In this document: positions 1 to 6,864 of the stretch, one piece after another | Layout: each line of letters starts with the position of its first letter | Numbering within the stretch: the stretch's first letter is position 1 | NCBI GenBank assembly: GCA_019246495.1 | Contig: JAFAQI010000466.1 | Coordinates: 1-9,477 of the forward strand | Length of the DNA: 9,477 nucleotides | From: Frankiales bacterium | GTDB taxonomy: Bacteria; Actinomycetota; Actinomycetes; JAFAQI01 | Direction: 5' to 3' | Notes under the pieces: model-generated | What the model was told of the DNA's origin: nothing | Database searches by the model: none | Seen by the model: the letters and a program-made list of their open reading frames with translations, nothing else | Made by a program: the position numbers and the translations under genes

Positions 1-2
1 AG

Positions 3-944
3 GCGCTGCGGCAGATCGAACGCGAGCTGCAGCGGCAGGGCTACCTGCAGCGCTCGGGCGGTCAGCTCGAGCTCACCCCGCGCGGGCTGCGCCGGCTCGG
101 CGAGACTGCACTGCGCCGGGTGTTCGCCAAGCTGCACGCGACCGGTCGCGGCGACCACGACATGCACGACGCCGGCGCGGCGGGCGACCCGACCGGCGCG
201 AGCCGACCGTGGGTGTTCGGTGACGAGCAACCGATCGACGTCGTACGGACTGTGCGCAACTCGATCCTGCGTCAGGCCGGGCAAGGGCTGCGTCCTGGAG
301 ACCGGGCGGTGCGGTTGCATGTCGACGACTTCGAAGTCGTCGAGACCGAACGCCGGACTGGTGCCGCGGTTGCCTTGCTCGTCGACCTCTCCTACTCGAT
401 GGCGTTGCGCGGCACCTGGTCGGCAGCGAAGTCGACCGCGCTGGCTCTGCACACGCTCGTGACGACGAAATATCCGCAGGACGCCATCGAGGTGATCGGC
501 TTCTCGAAGCATGCGCGGGTGCTTCAGCCGACGGAGCTGCCGAGCCTGTCCTGGGACATGGTGCAGGGCACGAATCTCCAGCACGCGTTGATGCTCGCCG
601 GCCGGCATCTCGGCAAGCACCCGGACGCCGAGCCCGTCGTACTGGTCGTGACCGACGGCGAGCCGACCGCGCACCTGCTGCCCGACGGCAGCGCGTTCTT
701 CGACTGGCCGACCCATCCGGAGACCGCGGCGGTGACGATGGCGGAGGTCGAGCGGATCACCCGCCGCGGCGCGACGATCAACGTCTTCATGCTCGACGAC
801 GAGCCCGGGTTGGTGCGCTTCGTCGAGTCGATCGCCCAGCGCAACGGCGGCCGGGTCTTCGCGCCCGATCCGGACAGCCTCGGCGAGTACGTCGTCAGCG
901 ACTACCTGCGCGCCCGCCGCGGCCGCTCCGCCCACGCCTCCTGA
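3..944 (+). CDS. VWA domain-containing protein (CoxE / Mg-chelatase D-like), C-terminal part
   Basis: The reading frame is open from the left edge, so the N-terminus lies outside the window and 313 residues plus TGA are visible. The fragment opens with a charged helical stretch (ALRQIERELQRQGYL), then has a von Willebrand factor A fold. The MIDAS metal site is complete: DLSYS (Asp codon at 384-386), the downstream Thr in GTNLQ, and the Asp of TDGEP. Established knowledge: bacterial VWA proteins of this class are usually encoded beside a MoxR or ChlI-type AAA+ ATPase and act with it as a Mg-dependent chaperone or chelatase-like pair. That partner would lie upstream and is not visible. The internal GTG at 120 is not the start, because coding sequence continues upstream of it. 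No signal peptide or membrane helix is seen in this part, so it is probably cytoplasmic. The exact substrate is unknown. Confidence 0.9.
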   Translation, partial: ALRQIERELQRQGYLQRSGGQLELTPRGLRRLGETALRRVFAKLHATGRGDHDMHDAGAAGDPTGASRPWVFGDEQPIDVVRTVRNSILRQAGQGLRPGDRAVRLHVDDFEVVETERRTGAAVALLVDLSYSMALRGTWSAAKSTALALHTLVTTKYPQDAIEVIGFSKHARVLQPTELPSLSWDMVQGTNLQHALMLAGRHLGKHPDAEPVVLVVTDGEPTAHLLPDGSAFFDWPTHPETAAVTMAEVERITRRGATINVFMLDDEPGLVRFVESIAQRNGGRVFAPDPDSLGEYVVSDYLRARRGRSAHAS

Positions 945-957
945 CCCCCGCCCTCGT

Positions 958-1019
958 GTTGAGTGCGACGTTTGCGAGGTTTCCGGCCACCCGGATTGAC
1001 GTCTTTCGTCGCACTCAAC
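958..1019. repeat. 13-bp perfect inverted repeat (possible terminator or dispersed intergenic element)
   Basis: GTTGAGTGCGACG at 958-970 is exactly mirrored by CGTCGCACTCAAC at 1007-1019, with 36 bases between. Inside is a smaller stem, TCCGG (982-986) with CCGGA (991-995) around a 4-base loop, so the whole unit could fold as a long hairpin with an inner hairpin. It begins 13 bases after the VWA stop codon. No T-run follows on either strand, so it is not a classical intrinsic terminator. It could be a T-less actinobacterial terminator or one copy of a dispersed repeat. Confidence 0.6.
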
Positions 1020-1040
1020 CTGAGGGGCAGGAGTTGGCGG

Positions 1041-1073
1041 GTCGGCGTCGAATTCCGGAACGGTTCGACCGAC
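1041..1073. promoter_or_regulatory. Imperfect inverted repeat just upstream of the 1089 gene's ribosome binding site
   Basis: GTCGAA at 1047-1052 pairs with TTCGAC at 1064-1069. The outer GTCG (1041-1044) pairs with CGAC (1070-1073), leaving a 2-base bulge on the left arm. The 11-base loop contains the palindrome TTCCGGAA (1053-1060). The right arm ends 1 base before the likely Shine-Dalgarno GAAAGG (1075-1080). It may be a regulator-binding site or an mRNA hairpin affecting translation of the next gene. No clear -35/-10 pair is visible. Confidence 0.35.
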
Positions 1074-1088
1074 TGAAAGGCGACAGCC

Positions 1089-1637
1089 GTGGCCGCCACG
1101 CCGTACGACTTCTCCAACTCCTACGACGCGCCCAAGCGGCGCTTCTCGCTGGCCCGGCTCCGGGCTGCCTCGATCGGCGGCGGCTTCGGCCTGCTCGTCG
1201 TGGCGCTCGGCCTCCTGGCGATCGGCCTCGGCTGGAACGGCATGGCCGGCGGCGGCGGCCAGGTCAACGGCACGAGCGACCTGCGGGCTCAGCTCCCGTG
1301 GCTCGTCTCCGGCGGCATCCTCGGCCTCGCGCTCGTCGTCTTCGGCGCCGCGATGCTGATCGTGCACAACGCCCGCACCGACCGCGCTCGCCTCGAAGCC
1401 AAGCTGGACGAGGTCGTCGCGTCGATGGGCCGTACGGCGGCGCCGTCGTTCACCGGCAGCTCACTCGCGACGGCGCCGATCGCCGCAGGCAGCGCGACCG
1501 ACGTCGTCGTCGCCGGCCCGTCCGCCTTCCACCGCACCGACTGCCGACTGGTTCAGGGTCGCGACGACGCCGACCTGATCACCACCAACGACGCGAAGTC
1601 GCGCAGCCTAAAGCCCTGCCGCGTCTGCAAGCCCTGA
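1089..1637 (+). CDS. Two-helix membrane protein with C-terminal HxxxC...CxxC metal-site motif
   Basis: 182 residues, GTG start, with GAAAGG at 1075-1080 eight bases upstream supporting that start. Two hydrophobic segments at about residues 29-49 and 70-92 flank a Gly-rich loop, predicting a small integral membrane protein. A charged helix (about 95-113) and a Ser/Ala-rich linker follow. The last 40 residues carry His148-x3-Cys152 and Cys177-x2-Cys180 (FHRTDC ... KPCRVC). This spacing resembles the small zinc-binding knuckle of the Ada N-terminal domain and of some nuclease-tail domains, where HxxxC pairs with CxxC. That assignment is by motif only. The gene converges on livF with a 9-base gap and is transcribed opposite to the transporter operon, so a functional link is unproven. 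One rare CTA codon occurs near the end. The biological role is unknown. Confidence 0.82.
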   Translation: MAATPYDFSNSYDAPKRRFSLARLRAASIGGGFGLLVVALGLLAIGLGWNGMAGGGGQVNGTSDLRAQLPWLVSGGILGLALVVFGAAMLIVHNARTDRARLEAKLDEVVASMGRTAAPSFTGSSLATAPIAAGSATDVVVAGPSAFHRTDCRLVQGRDDADLITTNDAKSRSLKPCRVCKP

Positions 1638-1650
1638 CTCGGGGCGTCAG
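1634..1650. terminator. Small hairpin spanning both convergent stop codons
   Basis: CTGAC (1634-1638) and GTCAG (1646-1650) are inverted repeats around a 7-base loop. Each arm contains one of the two facing TGA stop codons (1635-1637 on +, 1649-1647 on -). A 5-bp stem with no T-run is weak as a terminator, so this is only a candidate bidirectional end signal. Confidence 0.2.
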
Positions 1651-2348
1651 CCCAAGTACGCCGCGCGAAGGTCGCCTGTCTTGGCGAGCGCCTCACCGCG
1701 ACCGTCGAACGTGATCGTGCCCTTCTGCATCACCAGCGCCTGGTCGGCGTAGGGCAGCACTCCGACGTTCTGCTCGACGATGACGACCGTCGTGCCGTCG
1801 TCGTTGATCTGATCGACGACCTGGAACACCGTCTGCGTCAACTTCGGGGACAGGCCCAGCGACGCCTCGTCGATCAGCAGCAGCCGCGGCTTGCTCATCA
1901 GCGCGCGCCCGATCGCGAGCATCTGTTGCTCGCCGCCCGAGAGCGTCCCGGCCATCTGGGCGCTGCGCTCCTCCAGCCGGGGGAAGTAGCCGAACACCCG
2001 CTCCAGCTGCTCCGCCTGCACAGACCGGTTGGTCCACGCACCGAGCTCGAGGTTGGTCCGGACCGACAGCTGCGGAAACACCCGCCGCCCCTCCGGGCAG
2101 AGCGAGACCCCGCGCTTGACGATCTCGGACGCGGGCAGGCCGCTGATCACCTCGCCGTCGAACGTGACCTTGCCGCCCCACGTCTTCAGCAATCCCGCGA
2201 TCGTGTTGACGGTCGTCGACTTGCCCGCCCCGTTGAGGCCGAACATCACCGCGGTCTCGCCCTCGGCGACCGAGAACGTGACTCCCTGCAACACCGGGAC
2301 GCTGCCATAGCCGGCGCGCAGGTCCTCGACTTCCAGCAGCTGGGTCAT
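1647..2348 (-). CDS. livF: Branched-chain amino acid-type ABC transporter ATP-binding protein LivF
   Basis: 233 residues, the usual LivF length. One of the two cytoplasmic ATPases that power the LivHM permease. Walker A is GLNGAGKST (37-45), the PEGRR motif typical of LivF is near 86-90, the ABC signature LSGGEQQ is at 136-142, and Walker B LLLIDEAS carries Asp160 and Glu161. The switch region reads VEQN (191-194), with Gln in the H-loop position as is usual for LivF. The protein ends in the family-typical AAYLG. The ATG at 2348 is chosen over an open extension to 2459. A strong GGGGAGG lies just upstream of it on the minus strand, and the extension is Arg-rich and overlaps livG. It is the last gene of the operon, 49 bases after livG. 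All catalytic motifs look intact. Confidence 0.95.
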   Translation of the reverse strand: MTQLLEVEDLRAGYGSVPVLQGVTFSVAEGETAVMFGLNGAGKSTTVNTIAGLLKTWGGKVTFDGEVISGLPASEIVKRGVSLCPEGRRVFPQLSVRTNLELGAWTNRSVQAEQLERVFGYFPRLEERSAQMAGTLSGGEQQMLAIGRALMSKPRLLLIDEASLGLSPKLTQTVFQVVDQINDDGTTVVIVEQNVGVLPYADQALVMQKGTITFDGRGEALAKTGDLRAAYLG

Positions 2349-2374
2349 GTCGGCCTCCCCGCCCGCCGCCCACC

Positions 2375-2398
2375 AGCGGTGCCGGCTTCGCCGGCGCT
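2375..2398 (-). promoter_or_regulatory. Intercistronic GC hairpin between livG and livF
   Basis: GCCGGC (2381-2386) and GCCGGC (2390-2395) form a perfect 6-bp stem with a 3-base loop, GAA in the transcript. AGC (2375-2377) and GCT (2396-2398) can extend it across a 3-base bulge, and the outer arm touches the livG stop codon. It sits 27 bases upstream of the livF start, the only sizeable gap in the liv core. It may stabilise mRNA ends or tune livF translation. There is no T-run, so it is not an obvious terminator. Confidence 0.4.
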
Positions 2399-3165
2399 CA
2401 TCCCGCCACCGCCTCGGTGCCGAGGTAGGCCGCAACGACCTCCGGATGGTTGCGTACATGCTCGGCGTCGCCTTCGGCGAGGAGCTTGCCGAAGTTGAGG
2501 ACGTAGACGTAGTCGCACACCGCCGTCACGAGCGGCACGTGGTGCTCGATCAGCAGCATCGTCACGCCGAGCTCGCGGCGCAGCGCGAGCAGCCGATCCC
2601 CGAGCTCGTCCGACTCTTCGGGGCCCATTCCGCTTGACGGCTCGTCCAGCAGCAGCAGTTCGGGATCGGTCGCGAGCGCGCAGCCGAGCTCGAGCAGCTT
2701 CAACGTGCCGTAGGGCAGGCCGCCGATCCGCCGATCCCGGATGTCGGAGAGACCGAGGAGGTCGAGGATCGCCTCGGCGTGCGCGACGAGGTCCTTCTCG
2801 CGGGTGCGCGCGACCCCGGAGCCGACGATGCCGTGCAGTGCGGCGTAGCCCGCCTTTGTGTGCTGCGCCGTCAGCAGGTTCTCGAGTGCCGTCTCGGACT
2901 TCACCATGCCGACGTTCTGGAACGTACGCCCGATGCCCATCGCCGCCTTGCGATGCGGAGGCACCCTCGTGACGTCCCGGCCGTGGTACAGCACGTGGCC
3001 GCGGGTCGGCTTGTAGAAGCCGGTGATGCAGTTGAACGCCGTCGTCTTGCCGGCGCCGTTCGGCCCCATCAGCCCGACGATCTCCCACTCGTCGACCTTG
3101 AGCGACAGCCCGTCGATCGCCGTCAGGCCACCGAACCTGATCGTGAGGTCGCGGATCTCAAGCAC
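2398..3165 (-). CDS. livG: Branched-chain amino acid-type ABC transporter ATP-binding protein LivG
   Basis: 255 residues, the normal LivG length. Second ATPase of the importer, expected to pair with LivF under the LivHM permease. Walker A is GPNGAGKTT (34-42), the Q-loop is TFQN (Gln83), Walker B LLLLDEP has Asp174 and Glu175, and the H-loop is LIEHH (His208). The signature is degenerate: LPYGT (150-154) in place of LSGGQ. The N-terminal FGGLTAI and C-terminal RNHPEVVAAYLG stretches are characteristic of LivG. Translation starts at a GTG (3165) that overlaps the livM stop by 8 bases, with a purine-rich GGAAGGGGG upstream, which suggests translational coupling. From family knowledge, actinobacterial LivG-like proteins often carry LPYG-type signatures, so the change probably does not mean loss of function. 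Confidence 0.95.
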   Translation of the reverse strand: MLEIRDLTIRFGGLTAIDGLSLKVDEWEIVGLMGPNGAGKTTAFNCITGFYKPTRGHVLYHGRDVTRVPPHRKAAMGIGRTFQNVGMVKSETALENLLTAQHTKAGYAALHGIVGSGVARTREKDLVAHAEAILDLLGLSDIRDRRIGGLPYGTLKLLELGCALATDPELLLLDEPSSGMGPEESDELGDRLLALRRELGVTMLLIEHHVPLVTAVCDYVYVLNFGKLLAEGDAEHVRNHPEVVAAYLGTEAVAG

Positions 3166-4282
3166 GGACGCCGCCCCCTTCCATCGCCGTGGTGTCGCCG
3201 CCGTCCGGGTCGTGGAGGGAGAACGGATGTCCAGCGAACCACCGGCTGAACGGCCGCAGGACCTGGCCCAGACCGCCGGGGTTGAGGATCACGGTCTGCA
3301 GCAGCAGGACCGCGCCGATCACGTTGGAGACATAGAACTTGTTGTTGCCGTAATAGGTGCCCCAGTGCATGGCGTTGGCAAGCGACTGGAGTAGCGGGCT
3401 GATCGGGCTGGTCAACGCGAAGAAGATCGCTGCCAGGACCACACCGCCGCGGCTACCGAGACCACCGACGACAGCGATGACAACGAAGGTGAGCGCAAGG
3501 TTGAAGCCTGCGACGTCCGTGAAGTTCTTGTCGGAGAACTCCTGGGACCAGAACGCCGCTACGCCACCGGCCAGGCCGGCCATCGCGCCGGAGATCGTGA
3601 AGCCGATCAGCTTGTAGCGCAGGACGCTCACGCCGTAGGCCTGGGCGACCAGTTCGTTCTCGCGAAGCGCGATGAGCCCACGGCCGACCTTGCTACCGCG
3701 TACCCGCTGGTCGATGTAGAGGCAGCCGGCGGCGAGCAGCAATGCGAAGAGGAAGTAGCGGTAGTCCGACGCGAGGGAGTTGGGCCGGTAGGCCGAGACG
3801 CCCGCGTCACTTCCGTTGAGGGAGGGCAGCGTGAAGATCGCATCGGCGAAGACGCTGCCGAAGACGAGCGTCACGAGCGCGAGGTAGAGCCCGCGGATGC
3901 GCAACGCCACCGCGCCGAGCAGCAGTGCGGCCACACCCGACGCGGCCGACGCGCAGACCATGCCGACGCCGAACATGAACGGGTCGGCAGGCACGATGCC
4001 GGTCTTGACGACGTTGGCAGCCGTCAGCGCACCGAGACCGACGAATGCCTGATGTCCCAACGAGATCTGGCCGGTGTAGCCGGTGAGCACGTTCATCGAC
4101 AGGCCGACCATGATGAAGATGGCGGCGTACGTCGCGACGTGTCCGTAGGTGTCATTCGTGCTCGGTAGCCACAAGACCAGGGCCAGCAACGGCAGGGCAG
4201 CCAGCGCGCGCGTCGCCACCGTGCGCGACGCGAGGCGGCGGCGTCCGGGCAACGCCGAGCTGACCGAGGCGTCTGCGGTCAT
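3158..4282 (-). CDS. livM: Branched-chain amino acid-type ABC transporter permease LivM
   Basis: 374 residues, one of two channel-forming membrane subunits. After a short basic N-terminus there are multiple hydrophobic segments from about residue 25 to 338. The family hallmark LTGYTGQISLGHQAF spans about 66-80. The cytoplasmic coupling loop that docks on an ATPase is at about 199-220 (RGLIALRENELVAQAYGVSV). The conserved VVGGLGSRGG stretch is at about 271-280. The ATG at 4282 overlaps the livH stop as TGATG, with AGGAG just upstream on the minus strand. This start is preferred to an open but Arg-rich extension to 4606 that lies inside livH. The last 30 or so residues (after VLRPFSRW) are hydrophilic and acidic then glycine-rich, somewhat longer than a minimal LivM end. 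Confidence 0.94.
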   Translation of the reverse strand: MTADASVSSALPGRRRLASRTVATRALAALPLLALVLWLPSTNDTYGHVATYAAIFIMVGLSMNVLTGYTGQISLGHQAFVGLGALTAANVVKTGIVPADPFMFGVGMVCASAASGVAALLLGAVALRIRGLYLALVTLVFGSVFADAIFTLPSLNGSDAGVSAYRPNSLASDYRYFLFALLLAAGCLYIDQRVRGSKVGRGLIALRENELVAQAYGVSVLRYKLIGFTISGAMAGLAGGVAAFWSQEFSDKNFTDVAGFNLALTFVVIAVVGGLGSRGGVVLAAIFFALTSPISPLLQSLANAMHWGTYYGNNKFYVSNVIGAVLLLQTVILNPGGLGQVLRPFSRWFAGHPFSLHDPDGGDTTAMEGGGVRA

Positions 4283-5250
4283 CAGGACTCCTGGCCGAGC
4301 AGGCCGCGCGGCCGGACCAGCAGCACCAGGATGAGTACGACGAAGACGGCCAGCTCGGCTTGCCCGTTGGCAACCGATCGCAGCCCGGGCACGAAAGCCG
4401 CGTCGGCGTTTGCGAACGCCTCGATCAGCCCGAGACCCATGCCGCCGACGAACGCGCCGGGAAGGCTTGTCATGCCGCCGAGCACGGCTGCGGCGAACGC
4501 GACGATGAGAGTCGACCCAGTGAACGCGCCGGGCGTCAGCGTGCCCTGCGGCGGGACGGCGAGAAGGATGCCGGCCACACCGCCCAGCAGGCCGGCGATC
4601 CCCCACGAGATCGCCGAGATGCGTTCGACCGAGATGCCGACGACGCGCGCCGCGGTCGAGTCCTGGCTGACCGCGAGGATCGCCGTCCCGGTCCGGGTGT
4701 AGCGGAAGAAGACGTAGGCGGCGATCGCCAGCACGACAAGCATGACGATCTTTGCGACGTCCTGGTCGGCGATCGGGATCTGGTCGACCTTCGCGACGTA
4801 GGGCCGCACGCCCAGCACCGTGCCGATGTCAGGCAGCTGCTCAGTCTTGGGATAGGGCAGCAGGCCCTCCACGCCGATGAGCAGCAGCGCGACGCCGACG
4901 GTGCCGACAACCAGGATGACCTTGGCCCGGTTGAACATCGGCCGGATCACCAGCCGCTCGGTAATCAGCGCGACGAGCACACCGGCGACCACCCCAAGCA
5001 GGGCAGCGACGAAGAACGGCAGGTTGGGAAGCACGCCGGTGCCCGAGTCGAACACGTAGGTGACGATCGCCGCGATCATCGCGAACTCACCTTGGGCGAA
5101 GTTGAAGATGCCGTTGCTCTTGTAGAGCAGCACCAACCCCAGACCCAGCAGGCCGTACGCCGCGCCGTTGGCGATGCCGTCGAACAGCGGCGTCAGCAGG
5201 TTGAGCTGGACGCTGAACGGAGTTCCGCCCGCGAGAACCAGTTCGTGCAT
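4282..5250 (-). CDS. livH: Branched-chain amino acid-type ABC transporter permease LivH
   Basis: 322 residues, a little longer than a typical LivH of about 300. Partner permease of LivM. The conserved first-helix block ANGAAYGLLGLGLVLLYKS leads into FNFAQGEFAM (49-58), diagnostic for LivH. The coupling loop is at about 187-211 (TGTAILAVSQDSTAARVVGI). The C-terminal VRPRGLLGQ ending is also standard. A Pro-rich loop at about 132-160 between helices is comparatively long. The ATG at 5250 follows the binding-protein stop after one base (TGACATG) with no good Shine-Dalgarno in front, so translation is probably coupled to the preceding gene. The open extension to 5418 is antisense-type shadow inside the binding-protein gene and is rejected. 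Confidence 0.94.
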   Translation of the reverse strand: MHELVLAGGTPFSVQLNLLTPLFDGIANGAAYGLLGLGLVLLYKSNGIFNFAQGEFAMIAAIVTYVFDSGTGVLPNLPFFVAALLGVVAGVLVALITERLVIRPMFNRAKVILVVGTVGVALLLIGVEGLLPYPKTEQLPDIGTVLGVRPYVAKVDQIPIADQDVAKIVMLVVLAIAAYVFFRYTRTGTAILAVSQDSTAARVVGISVERISAISWGIAGLLGGVAGILLAVPPQGTLTPGAFTGSTLIVAFAAAVLGGMTSLPGAFVGGMGLGLIEAFANADAAFVPGLRSVANGQAELAVFVVLILVLLVRPRGLLGQES

Positions 5251-5251
5251 G

Positions 5252-6832
5252 TCAGTAGAGCGAGAGGTAGTGGCTGCCGACGGTGTCCCAGGTACCGGCC
5301 TGGTTCTGGTTGGGCTCGGTGCGCCCGCAGTCCATCCGCTGCACCCATGCGCCGGTGCCGCCGAAGTGCCCGCCGTGGTGCACGTAGTCCAACGGGGCGT
5401 ACGCGTTGCTGGGCACAATTGCGTGCTCGGTGCTCGCGATGAAGTTCTGCCGGGTGAGGTTGGAGTCCGCGTCCTTCAGCAGTGTGTAGATCGACTGCGA
5501 GAGCCCCCAGAGGGACCACTCGATGTCGTCGTACTTCCCGCCGTACGCCTTCTTGAAGTCCTGCGTCGCGTGGTCGAGGCCCGGGCCCGGCGCGAGGAAC
5601 CACGCGTGCTTGTCCATCTGCGGAGCGGAGCTGCAGACCAGCTGGGCGACGGTCACCTCGGTGTAGGTGACGCCGGGGCCGACCCAGTTGGCGGTGGTGC
5701 CGACGTGCGCGTTGTAGTAGCCGCGGGCGGTGAACAGGAAGTAGCCCGGAGCCGCATCGAAGAAGATCGTCTTGAAGCCGTCGAGAGCAAGCTGCTGACC
5801 GAACTGCGTCGCAGCCGCCTGGTAGTTGCCCTGCTGGCTGCGCTCGAAGTGCTTGTAGGGAATGTGCGCGGCGTTGAGGGCCGCCATCATGCCGTTGCGG
5901 GCACCGGCGAAGTTGGGCGAGTTCGCGGTGACGACCGCCCACACCGCCTTCTTCCCCGGGATGTTGTCGGAGGGCTGGTTCGACGGCGCCGGGTTCGCGA
6001 TGTGCTGCTGCTGCGCGTTGCGCAGGACGAGTTCGCCCTGCTGGGCGTAGGTGAGCGAGACCGCGAAGTAGTTGTTGAGCCCGGTCAGCCCGTTGTCGGT
6101 CACACCCGCCGACAGGTAGGGAACGCCGAGCCGCTGGATGTCCGGGTCGGTCGCGCACGCCTGGATCTGGTCCGTGCCGCCGCCGCCGAGCACGAGGAAG
6201 TCGCGCTTCGCCATGGCGCTACACACGCTTCGGGCGCCGTCCGGCTTGTAGGTGTCGTCCTGGAACTCGACGTTGACCTTGCGTCCGCAGATCGTGTGGC
6301 CCGGCTGCTGCCAGAATGTGCCGGCGCCCTTCTGGAACGAGCTGTTCGGGAACGGCGTGCCGGTGCCGGTCAGCGGTGCGTGCAGGCCGATGTTGATGGT
6401 CGAGGCCGTGACGCCGGTCGTGGTGCCGCCGGACGGTACGCCGCACGGGCCACCGCCGGTGGGCGTGCCGCCGCCGTTGTTGTTCGAACCGCCGCCCGAA
6501 CCCGTGTTGCCGCCGGTGTTGCCGCTGCCGGTCGAGCCCGTGCTGCCCCCAGTGGTCGTCGTGCCGGTGCCGGTCGAGCCAGTGCCCGTCGGGCCGCCGG
6601 CGACGACGCCCGAGCCGGTGCTGCCGCCGGTCGTCGTCCCGCCCGTGACCGGAGCCCCGCCGGCGCCGGTGGCGCCTGTCCCGGCCCCGCCGGGCGCGGC
6701 CGCCGCGGGAGCGTTTGCCGCCGAGGATTTGAGCGAGTCGGTCGCCTGCTGCTTCAGGCCGCATGCCGAGGTCAGCAGGGCCAGGACAGCGAGGCCGGTG
6801 AACAGCCGGCTGCCGGTGCGAGCGGACGTCAT
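5252..6832 (-). CDS. Solute-binding lipoprotein of the Liv/HAAT ABC transporter (type I periplasmic-binding fold)
   Basis: 526 residues. The N-terminus is a lipoprotein signal: basic MTSARTGSR, a hydrophobic core, then a lipobox-like LTSAC with Cys24 as the lipid-anchored residue. A low-complexity Gly/Thr/Ser/Asn spacer follows at about 46-140. The binding domain starts near VTASTINIGL (141-150) with the LivK-like IGLHAPLTG entry, and continues with QDDTYKPDGA (191-200) and the VWAVVTANSPNFAG strand-turn (297-310). It resembles Peripla_BP_6 (leucine/isoleucine/valine-binding) proteins but is longer because of the spacer. Six further cysteines (130, 182, 204, 226, 400, 502) could form disulfides outside the cell. 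The ATG at 6832 is supported by GGAGA six bases upstream on the minus strand. It lies 32 bases after the accessory gene and 1 base before livH. It should deliver solute to LivHM. The ligand is unknown and need not be an amino acid. Confidence 0.9.
   Translation of the reverse strand: MTSARTGSRLFTGLAVLALLTSACGLKQQATDSLKSSAANAPAAAAPGGAGTGATGAGGAPVTGGTTTGGSTGSGVVAGGPTGTGSTGTGTTTTGGSTGSTGSGNTGGNTGSGGGSNNNGGGTPTGGGPCGVPSGGTTTGVTASTINIGLHAPLTGTGTPFPNSSFQKGAGTFWQQPGHTICGRKVNVEFQDDTYKPDGARSVCSAMAKRDFLVLGGGGTDQIQACATDPDIQRLGVPYLSAGVTDNGLTGLNNYFAVSLTYAQQGELVLRNAQQQHIANPAPSNQPSDNIPGKKAVWAVVTANSPNFAGARNGMMAALNAAHIPYKHFERSQQGNYQAAATQFGQQLALDGFKTIFFDAAPGYFLFTARGYYNAHVGTTANWVGPGVTYTEVTVAQLVCSSAPQMDKHAWFLAPGPGLDHATQDFKKAYGGKYDDIEWSLWGLSQSIYTLLKDADSNLTRQNFIASTEHAIVPSNAYAPLDYVHHGGHFGGTGAWVQRMDCGRTEPNQNQAGTWDTVGSHYLSLY
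6413..6697 (-). repeat. Degenerate GC-rich repeats encoding the binding-protein spacer
   Basis: This segment encodes about residues 46-140 of the solute-binding lipoprotein and is built of imperfect repeats. The peptide TTTGGSTGS occurs at 66-74 and again at 92-100, a 78-base offset. In DNA (plus strand), CCGCTGCCGGTCGAGCC (6524-6540) and CCGGTGCCGGTCGAGCC (6564-6580) are near copies. A further near copy lies in the neighbouring gene (7241-7257). Such tracts are prone to length change by slippage or recombination. Confidence 0.65.
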
Positions 6833-6864
6833 GAGGGGTCTCCGTTGCAGAGGGGGCGGGACGG

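Noticed and set aside
956..1714. Plus-strand frame overlapping the 1089 membrane protein
   Set aside because: Extremely Arg-rich, begins inside the 958-1019 inverted repeat, and conflicts with the well-supported gene in another frame.
2349..2459. N-terminally extended LivF (start at 2459)
   Set aside because: The extra 37 residues are Arg-rich and lie over livG. The ATG at 2348 has a strong GGGGAGG and gives the normal family length.
4360..5442. Plus-strand frame opposite livH and the binding protein
   Set aside because: Asp/Arg/Gln-rich antisense shadow of hydrophobic permease codons.
6481..6660. Possible CRISPR-like or tandem repeat array
   Set aside because: The repeats are in frame, degenerate, and encode a Gly/Thr/Ser spacer. 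There are no unique regularly sized spacers between them.
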